Below, one piece after another: positions 53,666 to 62,526 of a DNA stretch of 64,000 bases (the first letter of the stretch is position 1; the number at the start of each line of letters is the position of its first letter). Origin of the DNA: Marinobacter sp. THAF197a (GTDB lineage Bacteria > Pseudomonadota > Gammaproteobacteria > Pseudomonadales > Oleiphilaceae); the NCBI RefSeq assembly GCF_009363275.1, contig NZ_CP045324.1, forward strand, positions 2,790,001 to 2,854,000, given 5' to 3'. Under the pieces are notes generated by a model that searched no databases, was not told the origin of the DNA, and worked only from the letters and a program-made list of their open reading frames with translations. Made by a program: the position numbers and the translations under genes.

Positions 53666-55573
53666 TCAGAATGAGTAAGAGACGCTAGCACTCACGAAAT
53701 CACGGTCGGTCAACTCGTTATACGGCTTGCCACCGAAAAAGTTTGTGTAACCAATGTTGCCGGTGATTTTGTTCTGGTAAACCGCTTCCAGAGACAGGCC
53801 GATGGATTTGTTGCCCTCGTTAAAGGCTCCACCGGGCTGCGGTGCATAACCTTTCACGTCATGACTCCACGCCAGCTGGGGAGACAGGTTGATGCCTGCA
53901 AAAACGTTGGGGTAGTCCCACACCAGGCGGGAACGGTAGCCCCAGGAAAAGGACGTGGTGAACCCTTCGTTGTTACAGTAGTTGGTGTTGATGTTTGCGC
54001 CACCAGCGCAGATATCAGCCCCACCCAACGACTCCAGAGGAATCTGGCCGATACCGAAGGTACCAGAACGACCGTAGCGTGCCTCGGAGTAATCCGGCAG
54101 ATCATGCACATAGGTCGCACCGAATTCTGTAATCAGAGACAAACGACTGGCACCCATCACCTGATCGAAGAATTTGATCAGCGTGAACTGAGCCTGAGAA
54201 ACTTTAAAGCGGTCATAACCCTCTACAGCCTTACCCGCAAGGTTACCACCACCAGACTCAGCCAGACGCTGACGCTCCAGCAAACTCAGAGGAGTCTGGT
54301 TGCCATCGGCATCGGTACGTGCCTGCAAGCCGCCTAAAATCAGCTCAAACGCGTTCCACTGCAACGGCACATTGTCTCGGAAGCTGTACTCAGCGCCCAA
54401 TGACCAGCCACCTGGAGTGGTAGTGTTAATGCTGATGCCATACAGATTGATATTCTCGGGATACTCGATGAAGTAGCTCGGGAATGCCGAATTAGGCAGG
54501 TTCGAGTCATTCTGTTGAGTGCCGTTAGTAGAGGTAGGGTTGTTAACCAAACCACTTACATATGGCAGGCGACTATTGTACTTGATGTAGTAGAAACCAA
54601 ATTCAGAGTCGTTCAGTGCTGGTACGTACCAACGCAGCGCCACACCAAACTGATCTTTGGAATCTGCTTCTTTATCAGCCAGACGCGGTGCAACAAAGCC
54701 CTGCGCTAACGCCTGGGAGTCAGGCAGTTGGCCAGCCAACAATACCGGACCGCAACCGTCAGCGGCAAAGTCGTTGGTTGAGAAGAATGTGCCACAGTCA
54801 TCCGGGCGAACCGGATCCCAGTCAGCCTGAACGAAGGCTTCTACAGTGATAGAATCAGTAAGGCCAGCCGACACATAGAACATTTCTACCGGCAACAGAG
54901 CATCTTTCAGCTCGGCGCCCGGGGCGCGGAAGGCAGGCACGTCAATCGGGTTAATGGTATTGATACCACCCTGGATAAACGTACTTTCACCCCAGCTAAC
55001 CACTTGCTTACCATAACGGGCACTGACAGGCATATTGCCGAAGTACCAATCAGTAAAAATGTAAGCATCCAGAATTTCACCGCCGGAGGCATTGGCCTTG
55101 GCTCGTTCATTCAGCTCTCGCTGCTGCCCTACGTCGTCGGTCGCCCGGCCTTCATCTTTCAGTTCGAAGTCATACCAGTAACGGCCACGTACCAGACCAC
55201 CCACACGGGTCAGCACGTTGCTGTCTACGGCGTAATCGAGGAACAGCTCACTGTTACCCTTAACAATCTTTGAGTAGGTATCGCCTTTATCAAAGTTCAG
55301 GTTACCATCGTCGTAGTTGTTGGTGGACGCACCGATATTGGCAAGCGGCTGACCCGGCGCGTACTCGGGGCCTAGGTTACCCTGAGCAATCAGACGTTTA
55401 TCCTGGCTTTGAGTTCTCCAACCCACACCAGCTGACAACGTGGTATTGAACTGCGCTTCAACATCTCCCACATAAAAGGAAATAGCAGAGGCCGGGGCGG
55501 ACACGCCGGCGGCTATGGCGACGGCAAGCGGTAACTTGGTCCAACGCTGCCACGGTTGAGTTTTTCTTGTCAT
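53666..55573 (-). CDS. DUF1302 outer-membrane protein, copy 2
   Basis: 635 residues with signal peptide (AIAAGVSAPASA), a beta-rich body and outer-membrane terminal Phe (VSYSF). Common blocks with copy 1: GNLGPE.AP, NYDDGNLNFDKGDTYSK, ARYGKQVVSWGESTF, EFGFYYIKYNSRLPY and FFGGKPYNELTDRDF. Length and order match copy 1. The 220-base region upstream carries a dyad (55744-55777) and can hold the promoter. No lipase accompanies this pair, unlike copy 1. Confidence 0.92.
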   Translation of the reverse strand: MTRKTQPWQRWTKLPLAVAIAAGVSAPASAISFYVGDVEAQFNTTLSAGVGWRTQSQDKRLIAQGNLGPEYAPGQPLANIGASTNNYDDGNLNFDKGDTYSKIVKGNSELFLDYAVDSNVLTRVGGLVRGRYWYDFELKDEGRATDDVGQQRELNERAKANASGGEILDAYIFTDWYFGNMPVSARYGKQVVSWGESTFIQGGINTINPIDVPAFRAPGAELKDALLPVEMFYVSAGLTDSITVEAFVQADWDPVRPDDCGTFFSTNDFAADGCGPVLLAGQLPDSQALAQGFVAPRLADKEADSKDQFGVALRWYVPALNDSEFGFYYIKYNSRLPYVSGLVNNPTSTNGTQQNDSNLPNSAFPSYFIEYPENINLYGISINTTTPGGWSLGAEYSFRDNVPLQWNAFELILGGLQARTDADGNQTPLSLLERQRLAESGGGNLAGKAVEGYDRFKVSQAQFTLIKFFDQVMGASRLSLITEFGATYVHDLPDYSEARYGRSGTFGIGQIPLESLGGADICAGGANINTNYCNNEGFTTSFSWGYRSRLVWDYPNVFAGINLSPQLAWSHDVKGYAPQPGGAFNEGNKSIGLSLEAVYQNKITGNIGYTNFFGGKPYNELTDRDFVSASVSYSF

Positions 55574-55743
55574 TGGAAGGCTACTCCGTTGTTGTTCTGA
55601 GTCGCTGCTCGGTTGTTCTGATTTTGGTGTCTTGGCGGCTGTGCATACAGTGCCGTGATGCTTGCACTATAGCTAAGGCCTTTGGGGGCTTTGATCAGTC
55701 AAAAGTATGATTTTGCTGTCACTCTCCGTTTAGCCGTGTTTTC

Positions 55744-55777
55744 GCACTCCCTCACTATAGACAAGATTCGGGAGTGC
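55744..55777. promoter_or_regulatory. Inverted repeat upstream of DUF1302 copy 2
   Basis: GCACTCCC and GGGAGTGC separated by 18 bases, 167 bases upstream of DUF1302 and 17 bases after the thiolase stop. It could be an operator, or a weak terminator stem for the thiolase gene. The loop is long for a terminator and no T-run is seen. Confidence 0.4.
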
Positions 55778-55793
55778 AACCACTTTGACTGTA

Positions 55794-56978
55794 TTACAGA
55801 ACTTCGATGGCCATGGCGGTGGCTTCACCCCCACCAATACACAGCGCGGCAACGCCCTTTTTCTTGCCATAGTGCTTCAGGGAGTGCATCAGCGTGACCA
55901 GCAGGCGAGAGCCGGTGGAACCGACCGGATGGCCCTGGGCGCAGGCGCCGCCATGCACATTCACCTTGGCCGGGTCCAGCCCAAGTTCTTTGATCGGCAT
56001 CATGGCAACCATGGCGAAGGCTTCGTTGATTTCGAACAGATCAACGTCGTCTTTGGTCCAGCCGGTTTTCGCGAACAGGGTTTCAATGGCGCCCACCGGT
56101 GCGCAGGTGAACTCGCTCGGGTGCTGTGACTGGGTGCTGTGGGCTACGATACGGGCCATCGGCTTCAAGCCGCGCTTCTGGGCTTCGGATTCACGCATCA
56201 GAACCAGAGCGGAGGAGCCGTCAGAAATAGATGAGGCATTGGCGGCTGTTACCGTACCGTTCTTGGCAAATGCCGGGCGCAGGGTTGGGATTTTTTCGAT
56301 GTTGGCAGCGTGCGGCTGCTCGTCATCTTCGACAACCACCTCACCTTTACGTGTTTTGACGGTAACCGGAATGATCTCGTCTTTCAGCAAGCCTTCCTCA
56401 ATCGCCTTCTTGGCACGGGTCAGTGACTGGATGGCGTACTCATCCATATCTTCCCGGCTGTAGCCTTTCTTGTCGGCCATTTCCTGGGCAAATGAGCCCA
56501 TCAGGCGACCGGTTTCCGCATCTTCCAGACCGTCAAGGAACATATGATCCTGCGGAGCCTGTCCGGGGCCCATACGATAGCCCTGGCGGGCGCCAAGCAG
56601 CACATAGGGTGCATTGGACATGCTTTCCATACCACCGGCGACCATGATGTCGTTGGTGCCTGCCTTGATCAGGTCATGGGCCAGCATGGCCGCTTTCATG
56701 CCGGAGCCACACAGCTTGTTGATGGTGGTGGCGCCGGTGCTGTCGGGCAGGCCAGCCTTACGCATGGCCTGGCGGGCCGGGCCTTGCTTGAGGCCGGCAG
56801 GCAGCACGTTGCCCATGATGACTTCCTGGATATCGGCAGGCTGCAGGCCAGCGCGCTTGACCGCTTCGGCGATGGAGATGGCGCCCAGTTCAGGGGCTGA
56901 AACCGGGGCGAGACTGCCCATAAATCCGCCCATGGGAGTGCGGACGCCGCTTACGATGACTACGTTGTCTTGGCTCAT
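55794..56978 (-). CDS. Acetyl-CoA C-acyltransferase (thiolase)
   Basis: 394 residues, normal thiolase length. The nucleophile Cys is in NKLCGSGMKA (about residue 90), the His in EINEAFAM-type loop and GGACAQGHPVGSTG, and a second Cys near the C-terminus in LCIGGGEATAMAIE. It condenses or cleaves acyl-CoA (acetoacetyl-CoA thiolase or fatty-acid beta-oxidation). ATG 56978 has GAGAGG at seven bases. It is followed on the same strand by DUF1302, so fatty-acid degradation may be linked to this block (inference). Confidence 0.93.
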   Translation of the reverse strand: MSQDNVVIVSGVRTPMGGFMGSLAPVSAPELGAISIAEAVKRAGLQPADIQEVIMGNVLPAGLKQGPARQAMRKAGLPDSTGATTINKLCGSGMKAAMLAHDLIKAGTNDIMVAGGMESMSNAPYVLLGARQGYRMGPGQAPQDHMFLDGLEDAETGRLMGSFAQEMADKKGYSREDMDEYAIQSLTRAKKAIEEGLLKDEIIPVTVKTRKGEVVVEDDEQPHAANIEKIPTLRPAFAKNGTVTAANASSISDGSSALVLMRESEAQKRGLKPMARIVAHSTQSQHPSEFTCAPVGAIETLFAKTGWTKDDVDLFEINEAFAMVAMMPIKELGLDPAKVNVHGGACAQGHPVGSTGSRLLVTLMHSLKHYGKKKGVAALCIGGGEATAMAIEVL

Positions 56979-56999
56979 TTGTGACCTCTCTTGGTAACG

Positions 57000-57220
57000 G
57001 GTCTGTCCCCGTATGGGGACAGACCCTCTTTTGGAGTTGGGTTCTAAAATGGGTCAGTCCCCTGCGGGGGCAGACCCTATAACCGCTCTGATTTTTGGAG
57101 CTGGAGTCTAAAATGGGTCAGTCCCCTGCGGGAACAGACCCTATAACCGCTCTGATTTTTGGAGCTGGAGTCCAAAATGGGTCAGTCCCCGTTCGGGGAC
57201 AGACCCTTTGACAGACCCTA
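57000..57220. repeat. Family B repeat locus B3 with a 64-bp tandem array
   Basis: GGGTCTGTCCCCGTATGGGG opens the locus. Three units of AAAATGGGTCAGTCCCC start at 57046, 57110 and 57174, exactly 64 bases apart, each with TTTTTGGAGCTGGAGTC between. The last ends GGGGACAGACCC, then ACAGACCCTA; that CTA is the TAG stop of zapE. It fills the gap between thiolase and zapE. Confidence 0.9.
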
Positions 57221-58351
57221 TGGCTTATGGGGCGCTTCCAGGTATTCCCGGGACTGCATTTCCAGCAGGCGGGATTCGGTGCGCTCGAATTCGAAGCTCA
57301 GGCGGCCGCCGGTGTAGAGCTCGGTGATGGGTGCGGCGGCTGAGATGATGACTTTGACGTTTCGGTCGTAGAACTCGTCAATCATATTGATAAATCGACG
57401 CGCCTGGTCGTCATTGTTTTTACCCAGCTGTGGCACATTGCTGATGATGATGGCGTGGAACTGACGCGCCATTTCAATGTAGTCGTTCTGGCTCCGCGGG
57501 CCGTCACACACGGATTTAAAATCGAACCACACCACATCATCTGCGTGGGCCTCGGCCGGAATTTTGCGGCCGTTGATTTCCATGGTTTTGCTGTGCTTGC
57601 CCGCCTCGACGGCAAGGGCATCAAAGCTGGTGCGCAGGCTGACATCGGCCTGATCGTCCAGCGGACAATGGTAAAGCTCAGCCTGTTCAAGGGTTCTCAA
57701 CCGGTAGTCCACGCCGCCGTCAACGTTCACCACGTCGGTATGTTTCTTCACCAGCTCGATAGCCGGCAGGAAACGGGCCCGTTGCAAGCCATCCTTATAG
57801 AGGCCATCAGGCACGATGTTCGATGTGCATACCAGTGTAACACCGCGACCAAACAGGCCATCCATCAGGGTAGCGAGGATCATCGCATCACCGATATCGG
57901 AGACAAAGAACTCATCAAAACAGATAACGCGGGTCTCATCAGCAAACTTTTTTGCCACCCGGTCCAGCGGATTTTTCTCGCCCTTAAGCTGTTTAAGTTC
58001 ATTGTGAACCCGCTGCATGAAGCGATGAAAATGCACCCGCATCTTGCGGTCAAACGGCAATGCCTCGTAGAAGGTATCCATCAGATAGGTCTTGCCGCGG
58101 CCCACACCACCCCAGAAATAGAGCCCCTTGACTGGGTCTTCTTTGCCTTTCTTCAATTTACGGCGCAGTTTTGCCAGACCTTTGTGGCGATCACTTTCGG
58201 CATCGACCAGTTTGTCGTACAGTGCCTGAAGGCGACGGACGGCATCTTCCTGGGCCGGGTCTTTGTGAAAGTCCGGGCGTTCAAGATCCTTTTGGTAACG
58301 CTCCCAAGGGCTCAGGTTCGCGACGGTTTCAGAAGACATGGCTGCTGTCAT
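57218..58351 (-). CDS. zapE: ZapE (AFG1-like) cell-division ATPase
   Basis: 377 residues from the ATG at 58351; the frame extends to 58414 but that part is not conserved, and ATG 58339 is also possible. Walker A GGVGRGKT, sensor and arginine-finger regions (FDEFFVSDIGDAM, TSNIVPDGLY) are those of AFG1/ZapE AAA+ ATPases, which bind FtsZ under stress. The stop codon lies inside repeat B3. It is divergent from yhcB with 240 bases between, an arrangement also seen in other gammaproteobacteria. Confidence 0.92.
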   Translation of the reverse strand: MTAAMSSETVANLSPWERYQKDLERPDFHKDPAQEDAVRRLQALYDKLVDAESDRHKGLAKLRRKLKKGKEDPVKGLYFWGGVGRGKTYLMDTFYEALPFDRKMRVHFHRFMQRVHNELKQLKGEKNPLDRVAKKFADETRVICFDEFFVSDIGDAMILATLMDGLFGRGVTLVCTSNIVPDGLYKDGLQRARFLPAIELVKKHTDVVNVDGGVDYRLRTLEQAELYHCPLDDQADVSLRTSFDALAVEAGKHSKTMEINGRKIPAEAHADDVVWFDFKSVCDGPRSQNDYIEMARQFHAIIISNVPQLGKNNDDQARRFINMIDEFYDRNVKVIISAAAPITELYTGGRLSFEFERTESRLLEMQSREYLEAPHKP

Positions 58352-58440
58352 CAGGGTTTCCCGGGATTGTAATGGTGTTGGATTTTCGGCGCGGTATTGT
58401 CGCTTATTTCGCACTTTTTCGCCACGCCGGGCGGGTGCTA

Positions 58441-58478
58441 GTGTCCCGTCTGGCTAATTCCATAGCCAGACGGGACAC
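58441..58478. repeat. 15-bp perfect inverted repeat in the zapE-yhcB gap
   Basis: GTGTCCCGTCTGGCT-AATTCCAT-AGCCAGACGGGACAC. It lies 90 bases upstream of zapE and 114 bases upstream of yhcB; no T-run follows on either side. It may be an operator or a cruciform-forming relic of the repeat families (GTGTCCCGT resembles family B). Confidence 0.6.
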
Positions 58479-58591
58479 CAGGGCAATACGACGATTCGCT
58501 CAGTGCTTGGCCATGGGCTCAATCAGTCAGGGGAGTTATACTCTTTGAATGAGGATTAGCTCACTCGCATGCAACGAAAGGACGTTTTTAT

Positions 58592-59029
58592 ATGACAAAC
58601 CTGATTCTGGCGGCGGTAGCCGCGTTGGTGGTTGGCATTGTCATCGGGATTCTGGTGGGCCGTTCAGGCCAGGGAGCAACGCTTCGGCAGCGCCGGGCAG
58701 AGCAGCAAATTGAAGAATTGCGCAGTGAGTTTACTCGCTATCAGGCACAGGTGAATGAGCATTTCATGGAGTCTGCCCATTTGCTGCGCCGGTTTAATGA
58801 TGCCTATCGCGATGTGAATCAACATATGGCCCGTGGCGCGAACCGGCTTTGCAGTGATGAGGACTGGCTGGAGGAGCTTGGACAGGACGGCTCTGGCCGG
58901 CTGGAGCACGGCAGTGATGAAAACTCAGAGCCACCACGGGATTATGCGCCGAAGGCTGATCCTGAGGACAAAGGCACACTGGCCGAGGACTATGGCCTGA
59001 ATGCGGATGGTACCAAGCGGTCTGCTTGA
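58592..59029 (+). CDS. zapG: YhcB/ZapG (DUF1043) division-associated membrane protein
   Basis: 145 residues. One N-terminal membrane helix (LILAAVAALVVGIVIGILVG) followed by a coiled-coil with LRSEFTRYQAQVNEHF, the DUF1043 signature. Such proteins interact with cell-division and envelope factors. A disordered acidic C-terminal tail. AAAGGA nine bases upstream supports the start. Adjacent to zapE; joint function is an inference. Confidence 0.88.
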   Translation: MTNLILAAVAALVVGIVIGILVGRSGQGATLRQRRAEQQIEELRSEFTRYQAQVNEHFMESAHLLRRFNDAYRDVNQHMARGANRLCSDEDWLEELGQDGSGRLEHGSDENSEPPRDYAPKADPEDKGTLAEDYGLNADGTKRSA

Positions 59030-59117
59030 TCACCGAGGTCTTCAAGCACGGTACAAGCCATCTGCCAGCAGAGTTTGGTTGGGCTGGGGATGGCTTTCCA
59101 TTGAAGAAGCCAAGAAA

Positions 59118-59861
59118 CTAGACAGGATTATCACAGTCAATAAACTGGTGTTTCACTTCAAACTCCCTGGCTAGCGCCTCCCCCAACGCCTGCACACCGT
59201 AGCGCTCTGTGGCGTGGTGGCCCGCTGCAAAGTAATGGATTCCGCACTCTCTGGCAGCGTGAGTGGTCGGCTCTGAAATTTCCCCGCTGATGTAAGCATC
59301 AACCCCTGCATTCAGCGCTGCATTAATAAACCCCTGGGCAGCACCGGTGCACCAGGCTACGGTTTTGATTTTCTCTGGGCCGCCCCCCACATGAAGAGGC
59401 TGCCGGTGAAGGGCTCTGGCGATGTGGAGACCGAACGCTTCCGGAGTCATTGGCTCAGAAAGCTCGCCCTGCCAAACCAGTCCGCCGATCGGCGTGGGGT
59501 TCTGAATATTCAGGACATTGGCGAGTTGGCGGTTATTGCCATATTCGGGATGGTCATCGAGCGGCAGGTGGTAGGCCACCAGGTTGATATCGTTATCCAG
59601 CAACTGTTTGATGCGGTTCTTCTTCATGCCGCGGATGGCCTGGTCTTCGCCTTTCCAGAAGTAGCCGTGGTGGACCAGAATCATATCGGCGTTATGTTTC
59701 ACCGCTTCGTCGATCAACGCCCGCGATGCGGTTACCCCGGACACGACAACGCTTACGTTCTCGCTACCCTCTACTTGCAGGCCGTTCGGGGCGTAGTCTT
59801 GGAAATTTTCCGGCTGGAGCCATTCATTGATTTTGGCGAGGATTTCGTTTCGGTTTGCCAT
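59118..59861 (-). CDS. Nif3-like dinuclear metal centre protein (YbgI)
   Basis: 247 residues, NIF3/YbgI family. Metal-ligand motifs: MILVHHGYFWKG, LVAYHLPLDDHPEYG and the C-terminal AGHHATERYG. The family makes hexameric rings with two metals; its exact reaction remains uncertain. GGAGG precedes ATG 59861. It lies between yhcB and the his genes with the family C element in the gap. Confidence 0.9.
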   Translation of the reverse strand: MANRNEILAKINEWLQPENFQDYAPNGLQVEGSENVSVVVSGVTASRALIDEAVKHNADMILVHHGYFWKGEDQAIRGMKKNRIKQLLDNDINLVAYHLPLDDHPEYGNNRQLANVLNIQNPTPIGGLVWQGELSEPMTPEAFGLHIARALHRQPLHVGGGPEKIKTVAWCTGAAQGFINAALNAGVDAYISGEISEPTTHAARECGIHYFAAGHHATERYGVQALGEALAREFEVKHQFIDCDNPV

Positions 59862-59904
59862 GCTTGTGCTTGCCTCCCCATCGTGCGGTGCTTCTGAGAT
59901 CGGA

Positions 59905-60060
59905 TCGGCGCATTCAGTTCATGGGGAAGCAAGGTGCAGGATGGCCTTTCCAAAAACCGCTACGAGCACATCCATGTGCGCTTCTCTCAGGCCATCCTTG
60001 GCCTTCGAAATTTTTGGAAAGGCCATCCTGCACCTTGCAGCCGAACTTTATGCGCGCCGA
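59905..60060. repeat. Family C cloverleaf-like inverted repeat, copy C1
   Basis: Outer perfect 28-bp arms at 59929-59956 and 60011-60038, extended imperfectly to TCGGCGC / GCGCCGA. Inside are two hairpins: GCACAT-CC-ATGTGC (59966-59979) and GGCCA-TCCT-TGGCC (59990-60003). The gap lies 25 bases after hisC and 43 bases before the Nif3 start. The core aligns with the reverse complement of C2 through CACATCC.TGTG, CGCTT and GCCATCC.TGGC. Confidence 0.85.
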
Positions 60061-60085
60061 TTCCTCGTTCGAGTGTTGCGCCGGC

Positions 60086-61147
60086 TCAGAGAAAAGCCAG
60101 ACCTTTGATCAAAGAACTGTTTTGGTCACTGGTACCAATGGTAATTCGTAGAAAGTCGCTAATCCGCAGCTTGTTGAAGTGACGAACGATAATGCCCTGC
60201 TCTCTCAGCTTGGCAGCAATATCAGCGCCTTCATGGCTTGGGTGACGGGCGAAGACGAAGTTTGCCTTTGATGGCAGCACTTCAAAGCCAAGATTCTCCA
60301 GCTCAGCCGTAACCCGCTCACGCTCTTCAATCACGCCGCCACAGCATTTCTCAAACCACTCGCGATCTTCAAACGCCGCGATCGCACCGGCCAACGCCAG
60401 ACGATCGAGCGGGTAGGAATTGAAGCTGTCTTTAACTCTATTCAAAGCCTCAATCAGTTCCTCATTACCCACTGCAAAACCTACCCGAAGGCCGGCCAAC
60501 GAACGAGCCTTGGACAGAGTCTGGCTGACCAGAAGGCTCGGGTATTGATTGACCAATGAAATAGCCGTCTCACCACCGAAGTCTACATAGGCTTCGTCAA
60601 CCACCACCACGCTGTCCGGATTCGCCTTCAGGATGTCTTCCACATGCTCCAGCCCGAGATACCGGCCGGTAGGCGCATTCGGATTCGGGAAGACGATGCC
60701 GCCGTTGGGGCGCTTGTAGTCTTCCGGGTTGATTTCGAAGCTTTCGGTCAGCGGGATGACATCACTTTCAATCTGGTACAGGCCGCAGTAAACCGGGTAG
60801 AAGCTGTAAGTAATGTCCGGAAACAGGATCGGCTTGTCGTGTTTGAGCAAGCCCTGGAAAATGTGGGCCAGAACCTCGTCTGAACCGTTACCTACGAACA
60901 CCTGCCTGGAGGAAATACCGTAATCCGTGTGATAGGCAGCAATCGCTTCTTTCAGCGCCTGCCCTTCCGGGTCCGGGTACAAGCGGAGGTTGTCGTTCAG
61001 TTCGGACTGAATGGCTGCAATCACCTTCGGGGATGGCCCGAAGGGATTTTCGTTGGTGTTCAGCTTGACCAGGTTCGCCATTTTCGGCTGCTCACCCGGC
61101 ACATACGGCTGCAATTCGCTGACCAGCGCGCTCCAGAACTTACTCAT
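60086..61147 (-). CDS. hisC: HisC histidinol-phosphate aminotransferase
   Basis: 353 residues, PLP fold type I. N-terminal KLNTNENPFGPSP, PNAPTGRYL, the Asp of VVVDEAYVDF and the PLP lysine in SKARSLAGLRVGFA are conserved. It converts imidazole acetol-phosphate and glutamate to histidinol phosphate. Its ATG overlaps the hisD stop, so translation is coupled. Ends 25 bases before element C1. Confidence 0.95.
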   Translation of the reverse strand: MSKFWSALVSELQPYVPGEQPKMANLVKLNTNENPFGPSPKVIAAIQSELNDNLRLYPDPEGQALKEAIAAYHTDYGISSRQVFVGNGSDEVLAHIFQGLLKHDKPILFPDITYSFYPVYCGLYQIESDVIPLTESFEINPEDYKRPNGGIVFPNPNAPTGRYLGLEHVEDILKANPDSVVVVDEAYVDFGGETAISLVNQYPSLLVSQTLSKARSLAGLRVGFAVGNEELIEALNRVKDSFNSYPLDRLALAGAIAAFEDREWFEKCCGGVIEERERVTAELENLGFEVLPSKANFVFARHPSHEGADIAAKLREQGIIVRHFNKLRISDFLRITIGTSDQNSSLIKGLAFL

Positions 61148-62444
61148 TGATACGGTACTCCGCTGAACGGGCGTGAGCGGTCAGCCCTTCACCGCGCGCC
61201 AGCACAGACGCTACACGCCCCATCCGGTCGGCACCGTTGGGGCTGAAGCCGATCAAGGAGGAGCGTTTCTGGAAATCGTAAACGCCCAGCGGCGAGCTGA
61301 ACCTTGCCGTACCGCTGGTAGGCAGTACGTGGTTCGGGCCGGCGCAGTAGTCACCAAGGGCTTCAGCGGTGTAACGGCCCATAAAAATGGCGCCGGCGTG
61401 GCGAATGTCGTCCAACATCGCCTGCGGATCTTCCACCGACAGTTCCAGGTGTTCCGGAGCAATCCGATTGGAGACTTCCGCCGCTTCCTTCAAATCGGCC
61501 ACGTGAATCAGCGCACCACGGCCAATCATGGACGTACGGATAATCTCCTCCCGCTCCATGGTCGGCAGCAGCTTGTTGATACTGGCTTCCACCGCGTCCA
61601 GGAACGCCGCATCCGGGCTGATCAGAATACTCTGGGCCTGCTCGTCGTGCTCGGCCTGGGAGAACAAATCCATCGCGATCCAGTCCGGATCTGTCTTGCC
61701 GTCGCAGATCACCAGGATCTCCGACGGGCCGGCAATCATGTCGATGCCCACAACCCCGAACACTTCCCGCTTGGCCGTGGCCACAAAAATATTCCCTGGG
61801 CCCACAATCTTGTCCACTGCCGGCACAGTCTCGGTACCGTATGCCAGCGCCGCCACAGCTTGCGCACCGCCAAGAGTAAACACCCGATCAACTCCGGCAA
61901 TCGCGGCCGCCGCAAGCACCATGTCGTTCACCACGCCATCCGGCGTCGGCACCACCATGATCAACTCACCGACACCCGCCACCTTCGCCGGAATGGCATT
62001 CATCAGCACCGAAGACGGATACGCCGCCTTACCACCGGGCACGTACAAACCCGCCCGATCCAGCGGCGTCACCTTCTGCCCGAGAAGCGTTCCGTCCTCG
62101 TCTTCATACTGCCAGGACTTCTGATCCTGCCGCGCATGATAATCCCGGACCCGCTCAGCCGCTTTCTCCAAAGCCACCCGCTGATCCCGAGGAATCCGCT
62201 CCAACGCCGCCTGAAGACGACCCTCGTCCATCTCCAGCTCCGCCATGGAGCCAACCTTCAACCGGTCAAACTTCTCGGTAAACTCCAGAACCGCCGCATC
62301 GCCACGGGTTTTCACCTCACGCAGAATATGCCGAACCGACTCATTCACCTGATGGTCAACACTGTCATCCCACGCCAACAGCTTGGCCAGCGCACTGTCA
62401 AAGTCGCTTTGGGTTGTCGTCAGTCTGGTGATTCTGTCGTTCAT
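61140..62444 (-). CDS. hisD: HisD histidinol dehydrogenase
   Basis: 434 residues. Conserved blocks GLYVPGGKAAYPSSVLMN, VDMIAGPSEILVI, zinc-ligand region SQAEHDEQAQS and GPNHVLPTSGTARFSSPLG. It oxidises histidinol to histidine in two NAD+-linked steps. It starts 243 bases after hisG, the space being occupied by repeat C2, and its stop overlaps the hisC start. Confidence 0.95.
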   Translation of the reverse strand: MNDRITRLTTTQSDFDSALAKLLAWDDSVDHQVNESVRHILREVKTRGDAAVLEFTEKFDRLKVGSMAELEMDEGRLQAALERIPRDQRVALEKAAERVRDYHARQDQKSWQYEDEDGTLLGQKVTPLDRAGLYVPGGKAAYPSSVLMNAIPAKVAGVGELIMVVPTPDGVVNDMVLAAAAIAGVDRVFTLGGAQAVAALAYGTETVPAVDKIVGPGNIFVATAKREVFGVVGIDMIAGPSEILVICDGKTDPDWIAMDLFSQAEHDEQAQSILISPDAAFLDAVEASINKLLPTMEREEIIRTSMIGRGALIHVADLKEAAEVSNRIAPEHLELSVEDPQAMLDDIRHAGAIFMGRYTAEALGDYCAGPNHVLPTSGTARFSSPLGVYDFQKRSSLIGFSPNGADRMGRVASVLARGEGLTAHARSAEYRINE

Positions 62445-62526
62445 CTCGTTAATCCTGCGTTGGATTGAATACTGATTTCTGCCGGATTACCCGCCAGCAG
62501 TTCGGGGTATTTTCAACGATGTTTGG

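Noticed and set aside
57000..57220. 64-bp repeat array considered as a CRISPR
   Set aside because: Repeats and intervening sequence are both conserved, units are too few and contain the family B dyads, and no cas gene is near.
61173..62468. Plus-strand frame of 431 codons
   Set aside because: It is antisense to hisD, whose motifs are complete; the composition (His/Arg-rich) is a shadow of GC-rich codon use.
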